A stretch of 64,000 bases of DNA from Spirochaetaceae bacterium bin103. Its GTDB lineage: Bacteria > Spirochaetota > Spirochaetia > SZUA-6 > Bin103. The notes under the pieces are model-generated. The model saw only the letters and a list, made by a program, of their open reading frames with translations. It was not told the DNA's origin and made no database searches. Below are positions 26,060 to 34,374 of the stretch, one piece after another. Each line of letters opens with the position of its first letter. Position 1 is the stretch's first letter. A program made the position numbers and the translations under genes. The stretch lies in contig MPNH01000007.1 in assembly GCA_002238925.1 (NCBI GenBank), forward strand, positions 1-64,000, given 5' to 3'.

Positions 26060-26087
26060 TTGACACCGTGATGCCCGCATGCAGAAT
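26060..26087 (+). promoter_or_regulatory. Sigma-70-like promoter of the oppDF-type operon
   Basis: A consensus TTGACA at 26060-26065 is followed after 16 bases by CAGAAT at 26082-26087. The predicted transcript start is about ten bases before the GTG at 26105. Confidence 0.55.
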
Positions 26088-26104
26088 TGCAACGGGAGCG
26101 CGCG

Positions 26105-27118
26105 GTGGACGGGAAGTTGCTTGAGGTGAAGGACCTGTCCATTTCGTTTCCGACCGAGGCGGGTGTAATCCGGGCGGTCAACGAGGTGTCGTTCGAGGTG
26201 CCGCGGCGCACCACCGTGGGCGTGGTGGGGGAGAGCGGCTGCGGCAAGTCGGTTACCGCCCGCGCCCTGCTCAACATCGTGCAGCCGCCGGGGCGCATTG
26301 ACGGCGGCGAAGTGCTGTTCCATGGCGACGACGGCGCGGGCGAGCCGGTCGACCTGCTGTCGATGGCGCCCAAGGGCGCGGCCATCCGCCACTTCCGCGG
26401 CAAGCGCATCGCCATGATCTTCCAGGATCCGATGACCTGCCTGAGCCCCGTGCACACGGTCGGCAACCAGATCGCCGAGTCGATCCGCATCCACGACCGC
26501 GACGTGTCCGCTGGCGAGGCGCGCGACCGGGCGGTGGCGCTGCTGACCGAGGTGGGCATCCCCAACCCGGCGGGACGCCTGGATTCCTACTCCTTCGAAC
26601 TCAGCGGCGGCATGCGCCAGCGCGCGCTGATGGCGGTGGCGCTGGCGGCGGAGCCGGAGCTGCTGATCGCGGACGAGCCCACCACCGCCATCGACGTCAC
26701 CATCCAGGCCAAGTTCCTGGACCTGATCGGGCGCCTGCAGGACGAGCGCCACATGTCGATTCTGTTCATTACCCACGACCTGGGCGTGATCGCCGAGATC
26801 AGCCGCGTGGTGGTGGTGATGTATCTCGGCCGCGTGGTCGAGGTGGGCCGGGTGGAGGAGATCTACGAGCGCCCGCTGCATCCCTACACCCAGCTCCTGT
26901 TCCGGTCGATCCCGAACGAGCACGTGCCGCGCAAGACGCCGCTGGCCCAGATCAAGGGCGTGGTGCCGGACCCGTTCTCGCGTCCACCGGGCTGTCCGTT
27001 CAGCGACCGCTGCCCGAGCTTCGTGCAGGGCACCTGCGACGCCGCGGTGCCGCCGCTGTACGAGGTGGAGGAACAGCACCACGCACGCTGCTTCCTCTAC
27101 GACGAGGTCGACGCGTGA
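26105..27118 (+). CDS. oppD: ABC transporter ATP-binding protein, OppD/DppD type
   Basis: The 337-residue ATPase has Walker [10 protein letters not shown] near residue 45, Q-loop [10 protein letters not shown], the ABC signature LSGGMRQRA and Walker B LLIADEPT followed by the switch His in ITHDLG. The C-terminal oligopeptide-family extension carries [16 protein letters not shown], the Cys cluster typical of OppD/DppD. GTG 26105 is chosen because GGGAG lies six to eight bases upstream; a TTG at 26087 is in frame. With the OppF-type partner it is the only ATPase pair in the window and may energise all three permease sets. Confidence 0.9.
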   Translation: MDGKLLEVKDLSISFPTEAGVIRAVNEVSFEVPRRTTVGVVGESGCGKSVTARALLNIVQPPGRIDGGEVLFHGDDGAGEPVDLLSMAPKGAAIRHFRGKRIAMIFQDPMTCLSPVHTVGNQIAESIRIHDRDVSAGEARDRAVALLTEVGIPNPAGRLDSYSFELSGGMRQRALMAVALAAEPELLIADEPTTAIDVTIQAKFLDLIGRLQDERHMSILFITHDLGVIAEISRVVVVMYLGRVVEVGRVEEIYERPLHPYTQLLFRSIPNEHVPRKTPLAQIKGVVPDPFSRPPGCPFSDRCPSFVQGTCDAAVPPLYEVEEQHHARCFLYDEVDA

Positions 27119-27215
27119 GCGGCTGGCTCGCAGAGCAGGTTGGGCGGGCAGCGGCGCCGGCGGCGCCGACGCACGGACGGCCACGGCGAGGCCGGCGGAT
27201 CGCCATGCCACCGCT

Positions 27216-27349
27216 GGCGCAACTTTGCGGCGAACGGCGCCGCGGGGGAGGCTGGCTGGTGCGCCACCCGGGGGGCCGGGCGCCGCCGGGGCGGGGCGGC
27301 GCAACTTGGCGGCGAACGGCGCCGGGGGCGAGGCTGACTGGTGAGCCAC
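27216..27349 (+). repeat. Repeat-core-repeat unit 3 (82-nt spacing) between oppD- and oppF-type genes
   Basis: A 52-nt sequence containing GCGGCGAACGGCGCC at 27216-27267 recurs at 27298-27349 with five mismatches. The 30-nt core is almost pure G/C with runs of G. The second copy runs into the start of the oppF-type gene. The whole oppD-oppF gap is 222 nt, whereas such genes usually touch or overlap. Confidence 0.75.
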
Positions 27350-28360
27350 TCGGCGGACGGGGCGCTGCTGGAGCTGCGCCGCCTGCGCAAGCACTTTCCG
27401 ATCCAGCGGGGCGTGTTGCGGCGCACCGTGGGCTGGATCCGCGCCGTGGACGACATCGACCTGGAGGTGAACACCGGCGAGACCGTGGGCCTGGTCGGCG
27501 AGAGCGGCTGCGGCAAGACCACCGCCCTGCGCACCATCGTGCGCGCCGTCGAGCCGACCGACGGCGAGATCCTGTTCCGGACCAACGGCGAGATGAAGTC
27601 GATCACCGCTCTCGAATCCGACGCACTGCGGGAAGTGCGGCAGCAGATACGGGTGATCTTTCAGGACCCGCAGTCTTCGCTCAATCCGCGCTTCAAGATC
27701 CGGGACATCATCGCCGAGCCGCTGAAGGCGTACGGCGTGACCGCCAGCCGCGGCGAGCTCGACGACATCGTCGTCGACACCATGGAGCGGGTCGGTCTGG
27801 ACCGCGCCTACGTCAACCACTACCCCTACTCGCTCAGCGGCGGCCAGCGCCAGCGGGTCGGCATCGCCCGTGCCCTGACCACGCGGCCGCGGCTGATCCT
27901 GGCCGACGAGCCCACCTCCGCTCTCGATGCCAGCGTGCAGGCACAGATCATCAACCTGCTGCTGCAGTTACAACAACAGATGCACCTGTCGATGTTGTTC
28001 GTGACCCACGACCTGAGCGTGGTGCGCCACGTCAGCGACCGCATTGCGATCATGTACCTGGGCGAAATCGTGGAACTCGGCGACACCGACGAGGTATTCC
28101 AGCGCCCGCGCCACCCCTACACCGAGGCGCTGTTCGCCGCCATCCCCAAGCCCGACCCGCGCCAGCCCAGCCGCCGGATCATCGTGGAGGGGGACATCCC
28201 CGATCCTGCCCACCGGCCGTCCGGTTGCCCGTTCCACCCCCGCTGCCGCTACGCCACCGACCTGTGCTCAACCGAGAAACCGGCCCTCGAGAACCGCGAC
28301 GGCGCCCACCCCGTAGCCTGCCACTTCCCCCTCCCCCACGGCGAACAACCGGCCGAATAG
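27341..28360 (+). CDS. oppF: ABC transporter ATP-binding protein, OppF/DppF type
   Basis: The 339-residue ATPase has Walker A GESGCGKTT near residue 51, Q-loop FQDPQSSLNPR, signature LSGGQRQRVGIARAL, Walker B LILADEPTSALD and the switch His in VTHDLS. The C-terminal Cys cluster GCPFHPRCRYATDLC is that of oligopeptide ATPases. It starts with GTG at 27341. Unlike usual operons of this type it is separated from oppD by a 222-nt GC-rich segment containing a duplicated block, which may weaken translational coupling. Confidence 0.9.
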   Translation: MSHSADGALLELRRLRKHFPIQRGVLRRTVGWIRAVDDIDLEVNTGETVGLVGESGCGKTTALRTIVRAVEPTDGEILFRTNGEMKSITALESDALREVRQQIRVIFQDPQSSLNPRFKIRDIIAEPLKAYGVTASRGELDDIVVDTMERVGLDRAYVNHYPYSLSGGQRQRVGIARALTTRPRLILADEPTSALDASVQAQIINLLLQLQQQMHLSMLFVTHDLSVVRHVSDRIAIMYLGEIVELGDTDEVFQRPRHPYTEALFAAIPKPDPRQPSRRIIVEGDIPDPAHRPSGCPFHPRCRYATDLCSTEKPALENRDGAHPVACHFPLPHGEQPAE

Positions 28361-28376
28361 GCTGGCGCCAGCGGTG

Positions 28377-29334
28377 TCAGGGGCCTCCGGCGGCGGGAGC
28401 CGCGGCGCCGAATTTCCAGATGCTGAGCGCCGTCTTGGCGAACAGCCACTCATGGTCTTCGGCGTTCAGGAAGGGCATGTGGCGGCGAAACAGGTCCAGG
28501 GCGGCGCGGTAGCCGATGTTGCGGAAGATGTGTGGGAAGTCGGTGCCCCACAGCAGTCGCTGCGGACCGAAGGCGTCGTAGATGCGCTCGTAGACCGCAT
28601 GCTGATCCGGGAACGGGTAGCGGTCGGCTCCCGCTCCCGGCAGCGCGGCCTGCGCCGCCTGCGGCGTGAGCTTGACGTACACGTTCGGGTAGCGCGCCAG
28701 GGCGAGGACCTTGCGCAACTGCGGAAGGGGCGGTTCCTCGTACACCGCGGCGCCGCCGAGGTGATCGAGAATCACCTTGACCCCTTCGTGGCGGGCGACG
28801 ATCGGCTCCGTTGCCCGCGGGCTTCCCCCCCCGGCCCAGCGCCCCACGCCAGGGGCCCCCTCCCACCCCCTTGCCCCCTGCGTGGCGGGCGACGATCGGC
28901 TCGATGGCCGGCTGCATCGCCGCCGGGCCGAAGCTCAGCATGCAGGCGCCCAGTTCCTCCGCCTTGCCCCAGATCGGGTCCTGGCCGGGAGCCGCCCACT
29001 CCGCCGGGTCGTCGGCTCGCCCCAGGTGCATGCGCAACCCCTCGAAACCGTCTTCCGTGACCAGCCTCTCAAGCCGCTCCACCGCATCGGGCGCACGCCG
29101 GTCCATGATCGCGATGCCAGCGAAGGTGGTAGGGTACCGGGACAGGCAGTCGGCAACGTAGCGGTTGTCGAACAGGTAGTGGATCGGCTGCACGATGCAC
29201 GCCTTGTCGACGCCGTGCTTGGCCATGGTCTCCAGCAGCAGCGCCACCGTGCCTGCCTCCGCCGTCCCCTCACCGGCCCACGGATAACGCTCCGGGTCGT
29301 CGCTCCACACGTGCAAATGGCTGTCGATGATCAT
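28377..29334 (-). pseudogene. Amidohydrolase-family (2-pyrone-4,6-dicarboxylate lactonase-like) gene broken by a repeat unit
   Basis: The N-terminal part starts MIIDSHLHVWSDDPERYPW, with the H-x-H metal motif of amidohydrolase-2 proteins, and has FEGLRMHLG. The C-terminal part continues EGVKVILDHLGG, then PNVYVKLTP and LLWGTDFPH with the conserved Asp. The two halves are in different frames because of a 94-nt unit between identical 22-nt repeats (28787-28808 and 28881-28902). Deleting 94 nt gives one 287-residue protein reading IEPIVARHEGVKVILDHLGG. Such enzymes hydrolyse lactones or decarboxylate aromatic acids. ATG 29334 is preceded by GGGAG. Confidence 0.8.
28787..28902 (-). repeat. Repeat-core-repeat unit 4 (94-nt spacing) in the amidohydrolase gene
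   Basis: The 22-nt sequence starting CGTGGCGGGCGACGATC at 28787-28808 recurs identically at 28881-28902. On the minus strand the core contains GGCAAGGGGGTGGGAGGGGG (inside 28853-28875), nearly the same as the core of unit 1. It also contains GGGGCGCTGGGC (28834-28845), shared with unit 8. Confidence 0.85.
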
Positions 29335-29348
29335 CGTTTCTCCCGCAG

Positions 29349-29364
29349 CTCCACTATACTGGAG
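29349..29364. promoter_or_regulatory. Shared bidirectional -10 element within a palindrome
   Basis: CTCCACTATACTGGAG has inverted arms CTCCA and TGGAG around CTATAC. Read rightwards it gives TATACT (29355-29360) six bases before the ATG at 29367. Read leftwards it gives TATAGT before the amidohydrolase gene. The two divergent genes may thus share one control element. Confidence 0.5.
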
Positions 29365-29366
29365 CG

Positions 29367-30161
29367 ATGATCAAGCTTGGCTGCAACTTTCTGAGCCTCC
29401 GAGACACCGGCGTCGAAGAGTTCATCAGGATCTGCTACGACCTGCGGCTGGACGTGGTCGACTTCCACCAGCAGGCGTTCCAGTCGACCGACCCGGCCTA
29501 CCTCACCCCGATCAAACTGCTGTGCCTCCGGTACGGCCTGCCGATCGGCTACATAGGCGTCAGCGGGCTGTTCCACGGCACCGCCGAGGAGCGCCGCCGG
29601 CACGCCGCCGACTCGAAACGCGCCGTCGACCTGGCGGCGTTCCTGGGCTCGCCCCTCATCCGCATGTTCTGCGCCACCGTCCCGGCCAGGAACGGCGACG
29701 GCGAGCACACCTGGCCGGCGATGATCGCCGGCTACCGCGAGGTGGCCGACTATGCCGCCGCCCGCGGCGTTGCCATCGGCATGCAGAACCACCCGTCGAC
29801 CGGCAAGGAGATGCTGCGCATCCGGCGCGAGGTCGACCGCGACAACTTCAACTTCATCATGGATACGGGGCAGTGGCTGGGATCGCCGGGCTCCGAGCCG
29901 CGCGGCGAGACCGATCCGCGGCACGACTTCTACGGCTACATGGCGCAGACCATTGCGCATGCCTCCTACATCCGCACCAAGTTCTACCGCATCGAGAGCG
30001 GCACCGAAGAGTGGCTCGACTACGAGCGCATCGTCGCGATCATCAAGGCCGCGGGCTACAACGGCTGCATCTCCATCGTGTACGAGGGCGAGCACCCGGA
30101 CCGCGTCGAGCAGGTCCGTCTCGCCGCGGCCTGGCTCCGGGAGCACCTGGCGGGATTCTGA
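29367..30161 (+). CDS. Sugar phosphate isomerase/epimerase-like TIM-barrel protein (AP endonuclease family 2 fold)
   Basis: The 264-residue protein fits the xylose-isomerase-like TIM barrel of IolE/IolI-type enzymes. It has an N-terminal MIKLGCNFLSLRDTGVEEF, VDFHQQAF, the GMQNHPSTGKE segment with metal-ligand His, FIMDTGQWLG with metal Asp and a C-terminal ISIVYEGEH supplying Glu and His. Such enzymes isomerise or epimerise sugars and inositol derivatives with a divalent metal. ATG 29367 is six bases after TATACT; GGAG also lies before it but at very short spacing. It probably acts with the divergent amidohydrolase or the following dioxygenases. Confidence 0.75.
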   Translation: MIKLGCNFLSLRDTGVEEFIRICYDLRLDVVDFHQQAFQSTDPAYLTPIKLLCLRYGLPIGYIGVSGLFHGTAEERRRHAADSKRAVDLAAFLGSPLIRMFCATVPARNGDGEHTWPAMIAGYREVADYAAARGVAIGMQNHPSTGKEMLRIRREVDRDNFNFIMDTGQWLGSPGSEPRGETDPRHDFYGYMAQTIAHASYIRTKFYRIESGTEEWLDYERIVAIIKAAGYNGCISIVYEGEHPDRVEQVRLAAAWLREHLAGF

Positions 30162-30191
30162 CCTCCGGCCGGTTACGCCGGGCGGCGCTCG

Positions 30192-30220
30192 TTGACACGG
30201 TGACGGGCGCGTGGCAGATT
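30192..30220 (+). promoter_or_regulatory. Strong sigma-70-like promoter positioned for a leaderless transcript
   Basis: Consensus TTGACA at 30192-30197 and CAGATT at 30215-30220 are separated by the optimal 17 bases. The -10 ends six bases before the ATG at 30227, so transcription would start at or next to the start codon. Confidence 0.65.
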
Positions 30221-30226
30221 CGAGCG

Positions 30227-31102
30227 ATGCCCGCGACGGTGTTCGACCAAGCGCAAGTGGAAGCGTATCGCAACGACGGCTACCTGCTGCTGCGGGACGC
30301 GTTCGACGACGCGGCCTTACAGCCGGTGCGCGACGCCATCGACGCCGAGGTGGATCAGCTCGCCGACCGGTTCCACCGGGAGGGCAAGGTCAGCTCGCGC
30401 TATGCGGATGAGCCGTTCAACCGGCGCCTGGTGCTGCTGTGCGAGGAAGCCGGGGAGCAGGTGAAGATCTGGGAGCTGCGAACGCGCGCCTCGGTTACTC
30501 CCGCGCTGTACGACTTCGTACGCCATCCCGCGCTGCTGGATCTTCTGACCGCATTGCTGGGACCGGAAGTAGCCTGGACGGGCAGCTTCGCGGTGCGCAT
30601 CAAGCTGCCGGAGACCGAGGAGACCGCGTTCCCCTGGCACCAGGACACCCAGTACTACGGCAACCCGACCCAGCACCTGCACGTGATCTCGGTGTGGATT
30701 CCGCTGGTGGACGTGGACGAGCACAACGGCTGCATGCACTTGCTTGCCGGCAGCCACAAATGGGGTCTGCTCGACGGCGCGCGGGACGACCAGCGTGTGG
30801 TGCGCATGTTCGAGGACGTGGAACAACGTTCCAAACCGGTCGTGCTGCCGATGCGGCGCGGCGGCCTGCTGGCGTTCAGCAACCTCACCTGCCACGCCAG
30901 CATGATGAACACCACCAACGAGATGCGCTGGAGCGTCGACCTCCGCTACGTCGTCCCCGAGGCGGCCGCCGCGCGCAGCGAAGACGAGCGGCATGGCTAC
31001 GCCACCATCTACGACCACTACCGCATGCGCCCAATCACCGTGGCCAGCCGCGACCCCGACCAGGTAGTGCCCTGGGATCAGATCCGCAACCTGGTCAGTT
31101 AG
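30227..31102 (+). CDS. Phytanoyl-CoA dioxygenase (PhyH) family protein
   Basis: A 291-residue Fe(II)/2-oxoglutarate-dependent dioxygenase. The metal triad is visible as the His and Asp of FPWHQDTQYYG and the distal His of LTCHASMMN, with an Arg in MRWSVDLRY for 2-oxoglutarate. HNGCMHLLAGSHKWG is the usual strand between them. PhyH enzymes hydroxylate diverse small molecules. ATG 30227 is chosen because a TTGACA/CAGATT promoter ends six bases before it and no ribosome-binding sequence is present. A second PhyH gene follows 37 bases downstream. Confidence 0.85.
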   Translation: MPATVFDQAQVEAYRNDGYLLLRDAFDDAALQPVRDAIDAEVDQLADRFHREGKVSSRYADEPFNRRLVLLCEEAGEQVKIWELRTRASVTPALYDFVRHPALLDLLTALLGPEVAWTGSFAVRIKLPETEETAFPWHQDTQYYGNPTQHLHVISVWIPLVDVDEHNGCMHLLAGSHKWGLLDGARDDQRVVRMFEDVEQRSKPVVLPMRRGGLLAFSNLTCHASMMNTTNEMRWSVDLRYVVPEAAAARSEDERHGYATIYDHYRMRPITVASRDPDQVVPWDQIRNLVS

Positions 31103-31139
31103 GTTGCCGGGCGCCCGACAACCTCATAGTCTGGGCCCC

Positions 31140-32003
31140 ATGGCTACTGCCCTGCCCCTGGTTGCCCACTCCACGCTGGAGGAGCAGATTGCGGCGCTGG
31201 AGCGTGACGGCTACCTCTACATTCCCGGGTTTCTGAACGCGGACGAGGTGGCCGAGTTGCGCGCCGCCGCCGCGCGCATCGCGCCGGTGCCGGAGAACCT
31301 GGACACCGACCTGACACCGGAGCGCGACGGCTACCTGAACAAGTGCATCAACAACGCGTTCAACCGCGACCCGCTGTTCCTGAAGTACCTCGACAAGCCG
31401 GGCCTGATCGACCTGGCCGAAGCGGTCCACGGCACCGACTGCCACATCATCGCCATGCACACCTGGATGGTGGGCCCGGGCCGTCCCGACCAGTCCCTGC
31501 ACACCGACTGGCTGCCGATCTCCCTGCCCGAGGACGTGGCGGCCGATCCCCGGGTGCGCCTGCCGATATTCATCACCACCGCCCACGTCTACCTGGACGA
31601 CATCACCGACGAGATCGGGCCCACCGCCATCGTACCGGGGAGCCACCGCTCCGGGCGCGCTCCCGACCCGGCCCAGGACGCCAGCCGGCGAGGCGACCGC
31701 AGCCGCGCCAACGGCGGCGCGGCGCCGTCACAGCCGGAACTGGAGTGGAACGGCGTTGGCGAGCACAGCCCGCTGTGCAAGGCGGGCGACTGCCTGTTCT
31801 TCCGCTGCGAACTGTGGCACCGCGGCGCCGCCAACCGCAGCGACCGCATCCGCCACACCTTCATGATTCACTACGCGCACCGCATGATTGCCCAGAAGTT
31901 CCCGCCCTACCTGAAGTTCCGGTTCGACCCCGAGATCGTCGCCCGTGCCACCCCGCGCCAGCGCCGCCTGCTCGGCGAGCACGCCCAGAGCAACTACGAC
32001 TGA
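31140..32003 (+). CDS. Phytanoyl-CoA dioxygenase (PhyH) family protein
   Basis: The 287-residue protein has DGYLYIPGFLNADEV at the start, the H-x-D pair in SLHTDWLPI, GPTAIVPGSHRSG and the distal His in ELWHRGAANRSDRIRH, where the Arg fits 2-oxoglutarate binding. It is an Fe(II)-dependent oxygenase of unknown substrate. A Ser/Arg/Gly/Asp-rich loop between GSHRSGR and ELEWNG is longer than usual. CATAGT lies nine bases before the ATG. It is probably part of the same catabolic block as the preceding PhyH and isomerase genes. Confidence 0.85.
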   Translation: MATALPLVAHSTLEEQIAALERDGYLYIPGFLNADEVAELRAAAARIAPVPENLDTDLTPERDGYLNKCINNAFNRDPLFLKYLDKPGLIDLAEAVHGTDCHIIAMHTWMVGPGRPDQSLHTDWLPISLPEDVAADPRVRLPIFITTAHVYLDDITDEIGPTAIVPGSHRSGRAPDPAQDASRRGDRSRANGGAAPSQPELEWNGVGEHSPLCKAGDCLFFRCELWHRGAANRSDRIRHTFMIHYAHRMIAQKFPPYLKFRFDPEIVARATPRQRRLLGEHAQSNYD

Positions 32004-32038
32004 CCTGCTTCCGGCCGGTCGCGCCGTGATGCAGGCGC

Positions 32039-32413
32039 TCACGCGCGCAGGCATGGCACGTCGTAGCGGGGGATCGTGCCGTCGCGGGTCACAATGGTCA
32101 GACCCTCCAGACCAGCTTGCGCGATCTGGATGCGGTCGAACGGATCGGCATGGATCGACGGCAGTTCGGCAACCGCCAAAGCGTGGCGGACCGTGATCGG
32201 CAGGTGCTGAAACCGCTCCTCTTCAAGGGCGGCTTCGAGATCGTCAGGAGCCTCCAGCTTGCCGAGCTGACGCTTGATGGTAATCTCCCAGGCCACCGCC
32301 GCGCTCACGAACACCCGGGTGCGCGGGTCGGCGATGAGCCTGCGGGAGGGCGTTTGCAGCGACGCCGGATCATCCAGCCACCACAGCAGAACGTGGGTAT
32401 CGAGCAACAGCAT
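32039..32413 (-). CDS. PIN-domain ribonuclease toxin (VapC-like)
   Basis: The 124-residue protein starts MLLLDTHVLLWWLDDP, the first PIN acidic motif. It continues with AVAWEITIKRQLGKL (second acid), ADPFDRIQIAQA (third) and IVTRDG (fourth). This subgroup pairs with Phd/YefM antitoxins. It lies ten bases downstream of the antitoxin gene at 32424-32663 on the same strand. It converges with the PhyH gene ending at 32003. Confidence 0.87.
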   Translation of the reverse strand: MLLLDTHVLLWWLDDPASLQTPSRRLIADPRTRVFVSAAVAWEITIKRQLGKLEAPDDLEAALEEERFQHLPITVRHALAVAELPSIHADPFDRIQIAQAGLEGLTIVTRDGTIPRYDVPCLRA

Positions 32414-32423
32414 GATTGGCGAT

Positions 32424-32663
32424 TCAATCGTGGCGGCCGGAGAATGCGTCCGTCAGTTCGGCCGGCAGTTCGTCGAAGTCGGTGGCGATCCGAACCCGTC
32501 CGCGCCACTGGCCACCGCGCCTCGGCGCTCCGGCATCCTGGTACGCAATGAGCTTGGCCACCGGCTTGCCCGCCTTGCCGATCACGATCTCTTCACCGCG
32601 CCGGACGCGCTCCACGAGACGCGAGAAATTGGTCTTGGCCTGATGAATGTTCTGGATCTCCAT
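32424..32663 (-). CDS. Phd/YefM-family antitoxin
   Basis: The 79-residue protein begins MEIQNIHQAKTNFSRLVERV, the Phd/YefM dimerisation region, followed by GEEIVIGKAGKPVAKLIAY. The C-terminal part (FDELPAELTDAF) would bind the toxin. A perfect 14-bp palindrome starts one base upstream of the ATG and overlaps a TAACGT -10-like hexamer located exactly six bases before the start codon. Autorepression and leaderless transcription are both suggested. Confidence 0.87.
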   Translation of the reverse strand: MEIQNIHQAKTNFSRLVERVRRGEEIVIGKAGKPVAKLIAYQDAGAPRRGGQWRGRVRIATDFDELPAELTDAFSGRHD

Positions 32664-32664
32664 A

Positions 32665-32678
32665 GACTAACGTTAGTC
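32665..32678 (-). promoter_or_regulatory. Palindromic operator overlapping the antitoxin -10
   Basis: GACTAACGTTAGTC is a perfect 14-bp palindrome. On the minus strand TAACGT (32675-32670) is the -10 candidate and TTGCCC (32699-32694) an 18-base-spaced -35. Binding of the Phd-like antitoxin here would block its own promoter. Confidence 0.65.
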
Positions 32679-32784
32679 CGACAAGTCAGAGAAGGGCAAG
32701 CGCAGATGACCGGAACCATGATCCTGTCCGAGCTGCGCGAGCCGACCGTACTGAGCACTCTATGCATGCCGGCGAGGCCGGCGC

Positions 32785-34335
32785 TCAGTGGACGCCGAGG
32801 GCGAACAGGTCGCGGTGGGTGTGCGGGTAGTCCTGCAGGATGACCAGATCGAGCAACCGGTCGCGCAACTCGTTGCGGGTTGCCGCGTGTGCCGGGTCGC
32901 CGGCCAGGTTGTGTTGCTCGCCGGGGTCCTCAGCCAAGTGGAACAGCTGCTCGCCGGTGCCGTTCGGGTAGCGGGTATAGCGCCAGTCGGCGGTGCGCAC
33001 CGAGCGCGCCCAGTTGCGCGGCGTGGCGGTTGAGATGTTGTTGTAGCTCTCGACGTAGGCGGCGTCGCGCCAGCCGCTGGGTTGCTCGCCGCGGCACAGC
33101 GGCAGAAGCGAACTCCCGGCCAGCGCTTCCGGCGTCTCGCGCAGATAGGGGCCCATGGTGCGCGGCTCCGGCGGCGCCACGCCGGCCATCTCCAGGATGG
33201 TCGGGAACAGATCCTCGTGCTGCACGAAGCCGTCCACCGTGGCGCCGCGCTGCAAACCGGGGCCGGCTATGGTCAGCGGCACCCGTACCGCGGTGTCGTA
33301 GTGGCGCTCGCCCTTGCCGGTGAAGCCGTGGTCGAGCAGCAGCTCGCCATGGTCTGCCACCAGGATGAAGTATGCATCGTCCAGCCGTCCACGCTGCTCC
33401 AGGGCGGCCATCACCCGGCCGAGTTGATCATCCAGGTGAGCCAGATCGGCGAAGTAGTAGTGGCGGGTACGGCGCCAGTCGTCCGGGATGGCGCGGTGTG
33501 CGCCCTCGCTGGTGGCGAAGCACTCCGGCGCCAGCGGATCGTCCACCCACTCCACCGGCGCCGGCGCCGGTATGCGGTCCGCGGTTACCCGGTTCATGGT
33601 GGCAGCCGGCGGACAGAACGGCCCGTGCGGCTGCACGTAGCTCGCCTGCAGCAGAAGCGGCGTGTCGGGCGCGGCGCCGCGCAGGAAGTCCATACCGTGG
33701 CCGGTGATCCACTCGGTCTGCGACACCTCGGCCGGGAACGGCAGCGTGTAGGCGCGCGGCGTGTTATGCGGGTACTCGGGCGTGGCCCACTGGAACGCGC
33801 CCCGGACCGCCTCGATCCGCTCCCTCAGGTTCTCGCGCCGCGGCCCGTAGGCAGCGTACTCCGGTACGTGGCTCGGCCAGATGGTGGCCAGCACCGCGTC
33901 GAAGTGGTCCGGATGCCGTTCCGCCACCCAGTCCAGCCACTCGCCGCCACGCGCGTCTTCGGTGACGTGCGCGACGTCGAACCCGTAGCGGGTGTAGTCC
34001 GGGTACAGCCCGGCGAAGTGGGGCCGGAAGTGCACCTTGCCCGCCACGCCGGTGCGGTAGCCGGCGCCCTGCAGCAGGCTCATGAAGGTCGGCAGCGCCG
34101 GATCGAGGCGGTAGCCGTTGGTCAACACCCCGTGCCCGCGCGCCGACAGCCCGGTGGCTATGGTGGCGCGCGCCGGCATGCAGATCGGGTTGCCGGCGAT
34201 GCAGCGGGTGAAGGTCACCCCGCGCGCCCGCAGCCGGTCCAGGTGGGGAGTCGGCACCACCCCGTCGCAGGGCGACTCCAGCCACCTGGCGGCAAGCTGG
34301 TCGAGCATGAACAGCACGATGTCCGGTTGCTTCAT
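32785..34335 (-). CDS. Type I sulfatase
   Basis: The 516-residue protein has DIVLFMLDQLAARW at the N-terminus, with the metal Asp. The modification site NPICMPARATIATG follows, in which Cys in C-x-P-x-R would be converted to formylglycine. Further marks are GKVHFRPHF, SYVQPHGPFCPP and LVADHGELLLDHGFTGKG carrying the distal metal ligands. No signal peptide is visible, so a cytosolic role on small sulfated compounds is plausible. It lies 39 bases after the third binding-protein gene on the same strand, suggesting the transporter imports a sulfated substrate; this is inference. Confidence 0.87.
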   Translation of the reverse strand: MKQPDIVLFMLDQLAARWLESPCDGVVPTPHLDRLRARGVTFTRCIAGNPICMPARATIATGLSARGHGVLTNGYRLDPALPTFMSLLQGAGYRTGVAGKVHFRPHFAGLYPDYTRYGFDVAHVTEDARGGEWLDWVAERHPDHFDAVLATIWPSHVPEYAAYGPRRENLRERIEAVRGAFQWATPEYPHNTPRAYTLPFPAEVSQTEWITGHGMDFLRGAAPDTPLLLQASYVQPHGPFCPPAATMNRVTADRIPAPAPVEWVDDPLAPECFATSEGAHRAIPDDWRRTRHYYFADLAHLDDQLGRVMAALEQRGRLDDAYFILVADHGELLLDHGFTGKGERHYDTAVRVPLTIAGPGLQRGATVDGFVQHEDLFPTILEMAGVAPPEPRTMGPYLRETPEALAGSSLLPLCRGEQPSGWRDAAYVESYNNISTATPRNWARSVRTADWRYTRYPNGTGEQLFHLAEDPGEQHNLAGDPAHAATRNELRDRLLDLVILQDYPHTHRDLFALGVH

Positions 34336-34374
34336 CTCGCCAGCCCCCGCCGTTTCGCGATCAACAGACTCAGA

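Noticed and set aside
31660-31740. Long Ser/Arg/Gly loop in the second PhyH gene considered as another repeat unit
   Set aside because: No direct repeat flanks the segment, so it is treated as natural variation.
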